The notes under the pieces: generated by a model
What the model saw: only the letters and a program-made list of their open reading frames with translations
Databases searched by the model: none
What the model was told of the DNA's origin: nothing
In this document: positions 1-7,262 of the stretch, in pieces
Numbering within the stretch: position 1 is the first letter of the stretch
How the letters are laid out: each line of letters starts with the position of its first letter
Made by a program: the position numbers and the translations under genes
Assembly (NCBI GenBank): GCA_012963565.1
Contig: DTVJ01000156.1
Span: 1 to 19,271, forward strand
Origin: Piscirickettsiaceae bacterium
GTDB taxonomy: Bacteria > Pseudomonadota > Gammaproteobacteria > PS1 > Pseudothioglobaceae
Length of the DNA stretch: 19,271 nt
Reading direction: 5' to 3'

Positions 1-434
1 TGATGCCAAAAAATTGCATCTTCATCAAAACCATAATAAGGTGTCAGATCAAAGCCACCGCCAAACCACCAAATCGGATCCTCGCCTGCTTTCTCAGCAA
101 TGAAAAATCGCACATTAGCATGTGAGGTTGGTGCATAAGGATTGTGCGGATGAATTACCAACGATACACCCAAAGCACTAAAATTACGCCCTGCTAGCTC
201 TGGTCGTAGCGCTGTAGCTGAGGCTGGCATGTTGTCACCATGGACAATCGAAAAGTTTACCCCAGCTTGCTCGAACACAGTACCATCAGTTAGTACTCGA
301 GTGAGTCCGCCGCCAGCACCACCTTCTTTTTCCCAATTATCTTTGATAAATTTGGCCTTACCATCCACTTGCTCAAGTTGATCGCAGATGTCTTGTTGCA
401 GACTTAATAAGTAAGCTTTAACTTGATCAATCAT
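1..434 (-). CDS. hemF: Oxygen-dependent coproporphyrinogen-III oxidase, N-terminal part
   Basis: HemF oxidatively decarboxylates coproporphyrinogen III to protoporphyrinogen IX in the cytoplasm, using O2, in haem biosynthesis. I translated the minus strand from ATG at 434: 144 codons are present and the rest (family length about 300 residues) lies beyond the left edge. Recognisable HemF segments are FEQAGVNFS (54-62), HGDNMPASA (65-73), VIHPHNPYAPTSHANVRFF (93-111), with family-conserved histidines, and WWFGGGFDLTPYYGF (122-136), a hallmark of the family. The start codon overlaps the tsaC stop as ATGA, so it is the third gene of xerC-tsaC-hemF and probably translationally coupled. Its presence implies an organism that makes haem under oxic conditions. 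The sequence is clearly HemF and not the radical-SAM enzyme HemN. Confidence 0.96.
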   Translation of the reverse strand, partial: MIDQVKAYLLSLQQDICDQLEQVDGKAKFIKDNWEKEGGAGGGLTRVLTDGTVFEQAGVNFSIVHGDNMPASATALRPELAGRNFSALGVSLVIHPHNPYAPTSHANVRFFIAEKAGEDPIWWFGGGFDLTPYYGFDEDAIFWH

Positions 435-967
435 CTTAGGCGCTCTCCGGTTTGTAAATTAATAATGCTTGAAGGTTTGTTATTATAGTTTTGCGGGGAA
501 AGAATAAAATCTAATTCACCTTGAAAAAATACATTTAAATTTAACACACTGGTTGCACTGTGTTTACCAGTGACGTTAGCACTGGTTGAAATCAATGCGC
601 TATTAGTAGCTTTGCACAGTTGTGAAATCAAAGCATTATCGGTTAATCTAATCGCCACTGTATCAAACTCACCAGTGAGTAGTTTGGAGGTCTGTTTGCT
701 TGCTTGCAGTAAGTAAGTGGTTGGCGTGGTGGTATTTTTTATGTTCTTTAATAACGATACATCTGCCACAAAATCAGTGAAATATCTCACATCACTAGCC
801 AACAGTATTAATCCTTTGGCTGCTGATCGGCGTTTAAGTTGCAATATTCGACGTATTGAGTACTCGAAACTTGGCAGACAGCTTAAACCTTGAATGGTAT
901 CGGTAGGATGACTAATCACACCACCCATATTTAAATACTTAGCTGCCAGTCTAGCTTTAAAATTCAT
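431..967 (-). CDS. tsaC: Threonylcarbamoyl-AMP synthase TsaC (YrdC/Sua5 family)
   Basis: TsaC makes threonylcarbamoyl-AMP from threonine, bicarbonate and ATP, the first step of t6A37 modification of ANN-decoding tRNAs. I prefer ATG at 967 (178 residues) because it overlaps the xerC stop as ATGA and leaves a start next to the first domain helix; a further in-frame ATG at 994 would add nine residues and has no visible Shine-Dalgarno. The E. coli protein has about 190 residues. Numbered from 967, the YrdC motifs are PTDTIQGL (21-28), the nucleotide-binding loop KRRSAAKG (45-52), an IRL strand near 106-108, STSANVTG (127-134) and SSIINL (166-171). It is the single-domain TsaC form without the extra Sua5 domain. 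It sits in an operon between xerC and hemF. Confidence 0.93.
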   Translation of the reverse strand: MNFKARLAAKYLNMGGVISHPTDTIQGLSCLPSFEYSIRRILQLKRRSAAKGLILLASDVRYFTDFVADVSLLKNIKNTTTPTTYLLQASKQTSKLLTGEFDTVAIRLTDNALISQLCKATNSALISTSANVTGKHSATSVLNLNVFFQGELDFILSPQNYNNKPSSIINLQTGERLR

Positions 968-1842
968 GGTAATTTTTTCGCCCTTGGATGGCATTTGTCG
1001 TACACTTTAGACAACTCTAAAAAATCAAGATGTGTATATACTTGCGTAGATTTAATACTCTCATGCCCCAAAAACTCCTGCACGGAACGTAGATCATGGC
1101 TGGATTGCAAAAAATGTGTAGCTGCTGCATGACGCAACATATGCGGATGTACATTGATTTTAATGCCGACTTCTAATGCGCGTTTTTTAATCATAGTTTG
1201 CACAGCTCTAACACTGATTCTTGCCTGTCTGTTGTTTAAAAATAATGCGCCTTGATCGATACCCGCCTTTTGTAAATAATGAGTAATGGCTTGTTGTGCT
1301 GATTCACCCAAAGGCGTGTGACGCATCTTACCGCCCTTACCCATCACACTTAAAAAACCTTGATCAATATCCACATCATTCACATCAAGACCCACTAATT
1401 CCGACACCCTAAGAGCGCAAGAATAGATCGCCTCTACAATGGCCACATCTCGCAGTTCTGAGAGCTTCTTAGATCTAAGGCTAAGCATCTGCAGTAATTG
1501 ATCATAATCAAGCGTTTTAGGTAAATTTTGAGCCACCTTAGGAGTTTGCAACCCTAGTGCACAATTACTTGATAATAAATTTTGGTTAACCAGGTAAGTT
1601 AAAAATCCACGAATTGAGGATAAGTGACGACGAATAGTGCGACCACTAATATCATGATGGCGCATATTCATCACTAATAAATTAAGATGTTCACTGGTCA
1701 AATCTGCCCAGCTGTTGATGCCATGTTGGTGAGTAAAATCCAGTAATTGTAGTAAGTCTCGTCCATACGCCTGCTGAGTATTTAGTGCATACTGACGCTC
1801 AACTTTTAAATACAAAATAAATTGATCGATCTGTTTATTCAA
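964..1842 (-). CDS. xerC: Tyrosine recombinase XerC
   Basis: XerC acts with XerD (not in the window) at the dif site to resolve chromosome dimers at division. The reading frame is open from a TTG at 1878, but I choose the TTG at 1842 (292 residues). It is preceded by AAGGG five bases upstream and places the N-terminal SAM-like domain (IDQFILYLKVERQ) as in E. coli XerC (298 residues). From this start the catalytic residues are R145 (ALRVSEL), K169 (GKGGK), H234 and R237 (HMLRH), H260 (GHES) and the nucleophile Y269 (YTHLDF). The C-terminus YTHLDFLELSKVYDKCHPRAK resembles XerC more than XerD. It is the first gene of xerC-tsaC-hemF. Its ribosome-binding site is the complement of the proposed -35 element of divergent htpG. 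Confidence 0.93.
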   Translation of the reverse strand: MNKQIDQFILYLKVERQYALNTQQAYGRDLLQLLDFTHQHGINSWADLTSEHLNLLVMNMRHHDISGRTIRRHLSSIRGFLTYLVNQNLLSSNCALGLQTPKVAQNLPKTLDYDQLLQMLSLRSKKLSELRDVAIVEAIYSCALRVSELVGLDVNDVDIDQGFLSVMGKGGKMRHTPLGESAQQAITHYLQKAGIDQGALFLNNRQARISVRAVQTMIKKRALEVGIKINVHPHMLRHAAATHFLQSSHDLRSVQEFLGHESIKSTQVYTHLDFLELSKVYDKCHPRAKKLP

Positions 1843-1847
1843 AATAG

Positions 1848-1876
1848 CCCTTGATTTTTTGTACTTTGTCCATATC
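1848..1876 (+). promoter_or_regulatory. Candidate heat-shock (sigma-32) promoter of htpG
   Basis: On the plus strand CCCTTGAT (1848-1855) and GTCCATAT (1868-1875) resemble the RpoH consensus CCCTTGAA and CCCCATNT. The gap is 11 bases between the seven-base -35 core CTTGATT and the -10 octamer, within the known range. Transcription would start near 1883, giving a leader of about 30 bases before the htpG ATG. htpG is an RpoH regulon member in E. coli, which supports the assignment. This is a by-eye match with no start-site data. Confidence 0.55.
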
Positions 1877-1911
1877 AATGTATTTTACGTCAAACTATAA
1901 GGACAATATAA

Positions 1912-3765
1912 ATGACTACAAAACAGACACACGCCTTCCAAACTGAAGTCTCTCAATTATTACATTTAATGATCCATTCTTTGTACTCCAACAAAGAGAT
2001 CTTTCTAAGGGAGCTGGTATCAAATGCTTCTGATGCGATTGATAAACTTAAATTTGAATCACTTTCAAATGATGCGCTGGTTGAAGGCAAAGAAGAATTA
2101 CAAATCCACATCGATGTAGACAAAGATGCGGGCACTATTACCATCAGCGATAATGGTATTGGTATGGACGAAATTGAAGTCATAGAAAATATCGGCACCA
2201 TTGCTAACTCAGGCACAAAAAAGTTTTTACAAGGTTTAGACGATAAACAATCTCAAGACTCGAACTTAATTGGCCAGTTTGGTGTGGGATTCTATTCTGC
2301 CTTTATTGTGGCTGATAAAGTAACCCTAACCACTCGTAAAGCAGGTGATGATAAAGCTAACGGTACTGAGTGGTCTTCAGAAGGTAAAGGTGAATACTCA
2401 CTAGAAACCGTTACTGTTGAAGATTTCGGCACCTCAGTTACGCTACATATTAAGAAAGAAGAAAAAGAATTTTTAGACGATTACCGTCTACGTAATATCA
2501 TTTCAAAATACTCTGATCATATCACCGTGCCAATCACGATGGTCAAGCCGTCGGAAGAAGAGTCCGATGAAATTGAATTCGAAACAGTCAACAAAGCTAA
2601 TGCGTTTTGGACGCAAGATAAGCGCAATCTAAAACAAGAAGATTATGATGAATTTTACAAGTCATTAACTTATGATTTTGAAGCACCACTAACCCAACTA
2701 CACAATAAAGTCGAAGGTAACTTAGAGTACACCTCATTGTTATTTATCCCATCTAAGGCCCCATTCGACATGTGGGAGCCTAAACGCAAAGGTGGTATCA
2801 AGCTGTATGCTAAGCGTGTATTCATCATGGAAGATAATGAAGAATTAATGCCTTTATATCTGCGATTTGTTAAAGGTATTATCGATACAGCTGATTTATC
2901 GCTAAACATCTCTCGCGAGATCTTACAGGGCAGTAAAGTAGTTGATGCCATTCGTAAAGCAAGTGTTAAGCGTATCTTGTCTGCATTAAAGAAAATGGCT
3001 AAAAACAAGCCAGAAGATTACGCAAAATTCTGGAAAGAATTTGGCATGGTCATGAAAGAAGGTGTGGTTGAAGATTTTGCCAACAAAGACAAAATTGCTG
3101 GCCTTCTACGTTTTGCCTCTACTAAAGGTAATGGCGAGGACCAAACTGTATCACTATCTGATTACATCGAACGCATGGGTGATGATCAAAAGGAAATCTA
3201 CTTCGTTACTGCTGAAACATATGCAGCCGCTAAGGGTTCACCACATTTAGAAATCTTCAAGAAAAAAGACATTGAGGTATTACTACTGTCTGATCGTGTG
3301 GATGAATGGATGGTGAGTAACTTCACTGAGTTTGAAGGTAAGCCACTTAAATCAATCGCCAAAGGTGATTTAGAAGATCTTGATTCTAAAGAAGAGAAGA
3401 AAAATAAAGAAAAAGTTGCTAAAGGCTATGCAAAAGTAATTAAAGAAGTTAGCAAGATTCTTGAAGCACAGGTTAAAGAAGTAAAAATCTCTAATCGTCT
3501 TAGCGAATCCCCTTCTTGCCTAGTGGCTGATGAAAATGAAATGGGTGGCAATATGGAAAGAATCATGAAGTCTTTTGGTCAAGATGTACCAGAAACTAAG
3601 CCAATTCTTGAAATTAATCCAACCCATCCGCTAGTAAAAAAACTTAAAACTAAAGTTGACGAAGATTTAGTTAACGTACTTTTTGATCAAGCAGTTCTTA
3701 GTGAAGGTGGCCAGCTTAAAGACCCTGCTGAATTTGTTAAGCGCATGAATAAGCTGATTGGCTAA
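1912..3765 (+). CDS. htpG: Chaperone HtpG (bacterial Hsp90)
   Basis: HtpG is the cytosolic ATP-dependent Hsp90 chaperone and works as a homodimer with the DnaK system on client proteins. The 617 residues match the family (E. coli 624). The N-terminal GHKL ATPase domain (about 1-215) shows E34 in FLRELVSNASDAIDKL, DNGIGM at 80-85, GTIANSGTK at 95-103 and the lid segment GQFGVGFYSAF at 121-131. The middle domain contains the conserved NISREIL segment, and the C-terminal dimerisation domain ends NKLIG without the eukaryotic MEEVD tail. ATG at 1912 is preceded by TAAGGA eight bases upstream. The gene is monocistronic, with a heat-shock-like promoter upstream and a terminator downstream. Confidence 0.98.
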   Translation: MTTKQTHAFQTEVSQLLHLMIHSLYSNKEIFLRELVSNASDAIDKLKFESLSNDALVEGKEELQIHIDVDKDAGTITISDNGIGMDEIEVIENIGTIANSGTKKFLQGLDDKQSQDSNLIGQFGVGFYSAFIVADKVTLTTRKAGDDKANGTEWSSEGKGEYSLETVTVEDFGTSVTLHIKKEEKEFLDDYRLRNIISKYSDHITVPITMVKPSEEESDEIEFETVNKANAFWTQDKRNLKQEDYDEFYKSLTYDFEAPLTQLHNKVEGNLEYTSLLFIPSKAPFDMWEPKRKGGIKLYAKRVFIMEDNEELMPLYLRFVKGIIDTADLSLNISREILQGSKVVDAIRKASVKRILSALKKMAKNKPEDYAKFWKEFGMVMKEGVVEDFANKDKIAGLLRFASTKGNGEDQTVSLSDYIERMGDDQKEIYFVTAETYAAAKGSPHLEIFKKKDIEVLLLSDRVDEWMVSNFTEFEGKPLKSIAKGDLEDLDSKEEKKNKEKVAKGYAKVIKEVSKILEAQVKEVKISNRLSESPSCLVADENEMGGNMERIMKSFGQDVPETKPILEINPTHPLVKKLKTKVDEDLVNVLFDQAVLSEGGQLKDPAEFVKRMNKLIG

Positions 3766-3790
3766 TTCATTCAATTTAAAAACTAACAAC

Positions 3791-3820
3791 AAAAAAGTCC
3801 GATTTATTCGGGCTTTTTTT
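3791..3820. terminator. Bidirectional intrinsic terminator between htpG and trmJ
   Basis: AAAAAAGTCCGA, a short TTTAT loop, then TCGGGCTTTTTTT form a stem of about ten pairs with one G-T wobble. T tracts follow the stem on both strands. It serves convergent htpG and trmJ, whose stop lies at 3827. Confidence 0.85.
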
Positions 3821-3826
3821 ATTGTT

Positions 3827-4558
3827 TTATTCTTTATTAAAAGGCTTAATATTTCTTAGGATTCCTCTAAAAATCGCCACCTCTTCTTTTTCAGGCTCTG
3901 ATCTGCCAAAGAATCGTCGCAAACGACGCATGAGTAACTCCTTAGGGCGCTTCTCCTCAAAATATTCGATATGCTCAAGCACTTGAGCAAGGTGGGTGTA
4001 AAAATTCTCCAGTTCGTCAAAACTAGCTAATTCCTTAGCACTTTTTTCAAACTCAGTTTCAGTATTGAATACATAGTTTTGATAGGCAAATACTTGAATA
4101 GCCGAAGCCACATTCAGAGAGAAATAATTAGGATTGCCGGGAATGGTCATCAGCACTTGGCATAGATCAAGCTCTTCGTTGGTTAGGCCGTATTTCTCTG
4201 TACCAAATACCACGGCAACTTCTTGATTCTCAACGGCGTTGGTTTTTTGTATCTCAGCACAGGCATCCACTACATCCATCTGCTTCCATTTGATGTTGCG
4301 CTGGCGAGCGCTGGCACCTATTACTAGATGAACACCCTGCAAGGCATCTTCTAATGATTCACACACAACTGCGCTTGCCAAGACGTCATCAGCACCACTA
4401 GCACGTGCCGTAGCAACTGCTGAGGGGTATCCCTTAGGGTTCACTAAATATAACCTTGATAGATTCATATTCTTCATGGCACGAGCAGCTGCGCCGAGAT
4501 TACCCGGCTCAGTGGTGTTAACCATTACCACTCTAACCTTATCAAAGGTATAATTCAT
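3827..4558 (-). CDS. trmJ: tRNA (cytidine/uridine-2'-O)-methyltransferase TrmJ
   Basis: TrmJ is a SAM-dependent SPOUT methyltransferase that 2'-O-methylates position 32 of several tRNAs. I start it at ATG 4558 (MNYTFDKVRVVMVNTTEPGN; 243 residues, E. coli 246). The frame stays open a further 27 codons upstream, but that stretch is antisense to the start of suhB and unlike the family. SPOUT motifs are N20-x-GAAAR26 (motif 1, with the conserved Arg), VFGTEKYGLTNEEL (117-130; many relatives have FGRE here) and IPGNPNYFSLNVASAIQV (139-156), which form the knotted cofactor site. A C-terminal basic extension (RRLRRFFGR) is as expected. It is monocistronic, diverges from suhB and shares the terminator with htpG. 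Confidence 0.94.
   Translation of the reverse strand: MNYTFDKVRVVMVNTTEPGNLGAAARAMKNMNLSRLYLVNPKGYPSAVATARASGADDVLASAVVCESLEDALQGVHLVIGASARQRNIKWKQMDVVDACAEIQKTNAVENQEVAVVFGTEKYGLTNEELDLCQVLMTIPGNPNYFSLNVASAIQVFAYQNYVFNTETEFEKSAKELASFDELENFYTHLAQVLEHIEYFEEKRPKELLMRRLRRFFGRSEPEKEEVAIFRGILRNIKPFNKE
4525..4554 (+). promoter_or_regulatory. Candidate sigma-70 promoter of suhB inside trmJ
   Basis: TTACCA (4525-4530), an 18-base spacer and a perfect TATAAT (4549-4554) would start transcription near 4561, about 23 bases before the suhB ATG. The elements lie within the first codons of trmJ on the other strand, because only 25 bp separate the two start codons. Confidence 0.5.
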
Positions 4559-4583
4559 TTCTTTTTTTCCATTATGTCTAATT

Positions 4584-5384
4584 ATGCATCCTACGCTTAC
4601 TATTGCCATTAAAGCTGCACGTAAAGCTGGCGATATCATTTTAAGATATCACAATCAAATCGACCTTCTCACTATTGAGAATAAAGCGGCAAATGACTTT
4701 GTTTCAGAGGTAGATAAGGCTGCTGAAGATGCCATTATAGACGAGTTGAAATATGCCTTCCCCGAACATTCAATCCTGGGTGAGGAAAATGGCGAAATAA
4801 TAGGCGATGAGCGCTTTCAATGGATTATTGACCCGCTTGATGGTACCACTAATTATTTGCATGGTTTTCCACAATACGCGGTATCGATTGCCTTATACGA
4901 GAACAACGTTCCTACACACGCTGTGGTATACGATCCGTTTAAAGAAGAAATGTTCACTGCATCAAAAGGTGACGGTGCTTATTTGAATGATCAAAGAATA
5001 CGCGTAACACAAACACAAGGTTTTGAAGACACCCTAATTGGTACAGGCTTTCCATTCAAAGCACCACAGCATCTGGATGCATATTTAGCCATGTTTAAAG
5101 CGATTCATCCGCAAGTGGCTGGTATTCGTCGTGCGGGCTCTGCTGCACTAGATTTGGCTTATTTAGCGGCCGGTCGTATGGATGGATTCTGGGAGATTGA
5201 ACTCAATATTTGGGATATTGCCGCTGGCGTGCTATTGGTTAAAGAGGCAGGCGGATTTGTTGGTGATTTCTCTGGCAGAGATAAATACCTAGAAACGGGT
5301 AATGTAGTTGCTGGTAATGATCAAGTTTTTAAAGAAATCTTAAAAACCATTCATCCACACCTAACTGCTGATCTCCAACGTTAA
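4584..5384 (+). CDS. suhB: Inositol-1-monophosphatase family protein SuhB
   Basis: SuhB is a Mg-dependent, Li-sensitive inositol monophosphatase. In E. coli it also joins the NusA/B/E/G rRNA antitermination complex. The 266 residues align end to end with E. coli SuhB (267), including an N-terminus MHPTLTIAIKAARKAG that fixes the ATG at 4584. Metal-site motifs are GEENG (66-70), DPLDGTTNYLHGFP (83-96) and WDIAAG (210-215). No clear Shine-Dalgarno precedes the start. Its 3' end overlaps the convergent SDR gene by 24 bp. Whether the phosphatase or the ribosomal-RNA role matters more here cannot be read from sequence. Confidence 0.95.
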   Translation: MHPTLTIAIKAARKAGDIILRYHNQIDLLTIENKAANDFVSEVDKAAEDAIIDELKYAFPEHSILGEENGEIIGDERFQWIIDPLDGTTNYLHGFPQYAVSIALYENNVPTHAVVYDPFKEEMFTASKGDGAYLNDQRIRVTQTQGFEDTLIGTGFPFKAPQHLDAYLAMFKAIHPQVAGIRRAGSAALDLAYLAAGRMDGFWEIELNIWDIAAGVLLVKEAGGFVGDFSGRDKYLETGNVVAGNDQVFKEILKTIHPHLTADLQR

Positions 5385-6116
5385 TTGCTCGCCATTTAGC
5401 GACTTAGCACTCTCACTCATTAAATAAACAATCGCTGGAGACATAGACTCTGGCAATGGATTTTTTTCAGCGTTTTCTGCCGGATAAGCAGTTTGTCGCA
5501 TTTTGGTTCGCATACGTTTTGGATCAAGCGAATTAACTTTAATATTAGTTTTTTCCAATTCTTCTGACAAGGTCTTACTTAATCCTTCAATAGCAAATTT
5601 ACTCACACCATAAGCGCCCCAATAAGCTCTGGCTGTACGCCCTACTGATGAAGATAAAAATAGTATGCGAGCATCGTCTGACTTATTAAGCACTGGGATT
5701 AAAAATTGGGTGAGCATAAACGGTGCATTGACATTAATTTGCATGGTTGAATACCACAGCTTAATGTCATACTGCTCAATCGGCATCATCGTGCCAATAA
5801 TGCCAGCGTTGTGCACAAGGCCATCTAATTGACCAAAATGCTCAAACAAGTTTGCTTGTAATTGCTCATAATGTTCAGGTGTTGCGCCTTCTAAATCTAG
5901 TGGATACAGTACGGGCTCTTGATAACCCAAATCAACCACTTCATCATAAACTGTTTCCATTGATCCCAAATCACGCCCAAGCATAATCACCGTAGCACCC
6001 GCCTTGGCTAAATCAAGCGTCATCGCCTTGCCAAAGCCACGATTGGCGCCGGTGACCAAAATGACTTTATCTTTTAGCTCTCCTGCGGTGATCGTATAGT
6101 TGGTTGAGATGTCCAT
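5361..6116 (-). CDS. yciK: YciK-like short-chain dehydrogenase/reductase
   Basis: This is a classical SDR of 251 residues, the length of E. coli YciK (252), with similarity along its whole length, for example NVNAPFMLTQ, SSSVGR and GAYGVSKFAIEG. The nucleotide-binding motif TGANRGFG is at 22-29, NAG at 103-105, the catalytic Ser among S155-S157, Y169 and K173. The segment after strand 6, usually NPG-x-x-RT in relatives, reads SLDPKRMRT, so the glycine of the PG motif is replaced by K200. The substrate of YciK proteins is not established. It is the last gene of the phosphatase-rmuC-yciK operon. Its ATG overlaps the rmuC stop (TAATG), with AAGGA nearby inside rmuC. The yciK symbol is a family call, with no function implied. 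Confidence 0.88.
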   Translation of the reverse strand: MDISTNYTITAGELKDKVILVTGANRGFGKAMTLDLAKAGATVIMLGRDLGSMETVYDEVVDLGYQEPVLYPLDLEGATPEHYEQLQANLFEHFGQLDGLVHNAGIIGTMMPIEQYDIKLWYSTMQINVNAPFMLTQFLIPVLNKSDDARILFLSSSVGRTARAYWGAYGVSKFAIEGLSKTLSEELEKTNIKVNSLDPKRMRTKMRQTAYPAENAEKNPLPESMSPAIVYLMSESAKSLNGEQLTLEISS

Positions 6117-7252
6117 TAGTTAAGTTCCTTTTTGGATTGCACACCCAATGCTTTGAGTTTTTCAGCACGTCCAATTAAGTTACCTTTACCATCTGATAGC
6201 TTGCCACGTGCTTCCTTGTAACTTTTGCTAGCTCTATCAAGGTGTTTTTCGATGTCATCCATTGAGCTAATAAAACCAAACAACTTGTCATACATCGCCC
6301 CTGCCTGACGAGCGATCTCTTCAGAGTTTTGATTTTGACGTTCAGTTTGCCAAATGTGATGCACTGTTTTAAGGCTCATCATTAAAGTTGATGGCGACAC
6401 TAAGACAATGTTCTTTTTCAATGCTGTGGTGAACAAATCAGGCTTTTTATCTAATGCTACTAACAGTGCTGATTCAATAGGAATAAACACAAAAATAAAA
6501 TCCAGTGTTGATACGCCTTCTAGGTTTTCATACTCTTTAATACTAATACCATTAATATGCGCCTCTATTGATTTTACGTGTTGATTTAATAACGATTGAT
6601 CCGACTGCTTAGCGATGTAGTCTTTATAGGCTTTAAGCGATACTTTGGAGTCAATGATGATATCTTTGTCTTCAGGTAAATGTAGTATTACATCAGGCTT
6701 AAAGGCCTCACCCTGTTCATTTTTAAATTGCTTTTGTGTATCAAACTCATGCCCCTCTCTAAGACCAGAACTGGATAAAATACTACTTAAAATCATCTCA
6801 CCCCAGTCACCTTGCTGTTTGTTATCATAGGTTAGGGCGTTGGTTAGATTTTGAGTGGTTTCTTGCGCATCAGAACTCATCTTTTTCAAATTATCAATTT
6901 GAGCAGATAGATTCGCACGCTCTTTAACTTGCTCGGTTGTAATGATTTCAATCTTATCTCGAAACTCTTTTAACTGAGAGTGTAATGGTGTCAGTAACTC
7001 AGTATTTCTATTTTGAAGTTCATTACGATCGTTTTTAATGATGTCCGTTGCCACCGCTTTAAAATCTTTACTCATTTGATCCTTGGCAATAGCAATTAGA
7101 TCAATTTGTTGCTCGTAAAACTTGGCTTTTTCTTGCAGGGTGACTTCAAGATGAATGTTGTCGCTTTTTAATAATTGAACTTTGTTGTTTAACCAGAAGT
7201 AAACAACAATAGCGCCGAGCAATAATCCCAACAATAAACTCAATATATCCAT
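6116..7252 (-). CDS. rmuC: DNA recombination protein RmuC
   Basis: RmuC is a membrane-anchored, coiled-coil protein with a PD-(D/E)xK nuclease-like domain. Loss of rmuC in E. coli raises the frequency of inversions at short inverted repeats. Here 378 residues carry one N-terminal membrane helix (about 3-20), a long charged coiled coil (about 25-140), then the RmuC domain opening with GDWGE (148-152), PD at 186-187 and DSK at 201-203, which together fit a nuclease core. The biochemical activity is not established. TAAGGA, which includes the stop of the upstream phosphatase gene, is its ribosome-binding site, and ten bases separate the two genes. It shares one overlapping base with the SDR downstream. 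It separates the phosphatase and yciK genes, which are often adjacent in pseudomonads. Confidence 0.95.
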   Translation of the reverse strand: MDILSLLLGLLLGAIVVYFWLNNKVQLLKSDNIHLEVTLQEKAKFYEQQIDLIAIAKDQMSKDFKAVATDIIKNDRNELQNRNTELLTPLHSQLKEFRDKIEIITTEQVKERANLSAQIDNLKKMSSDAQETTQNLTNALTYDNKQQGDWGEMILSSILSSSGLREGHEFDTQKQFKNEQGEAFKPDVILHLPEDKDIIIDSKVSLKAYKDYIAKQSDQSLLNQHVKSIEAHINGISIKEYENLEGVSTLDFIFVFIPIESALLVALDKKPDLFTTALKKNIVLVSPSTLMMSLKTVHHIWQTERQNQNSEEIARQAGAMYDKLFGFISSMDDIEKHLDRASKSYKEARGKLSDGKGNLIGRAEKLKALGVQSKKELN

Positions 7253-7262
7253 TAATATTTCC

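Noticed and set aside
2670..3008. 112-codon open frame antisense to htpG (and a smaller one at 1953-2216)
   Set aside because: Both are mirror frames of conserved HtpG sequence with no recognisable domain.
4559..4639. 27-codon N-terminal extension of trmJ
   Set aside because: The extension is antisense to the well-conserved start of suhB, and TrmJ homology begins at the ATG at 4558.
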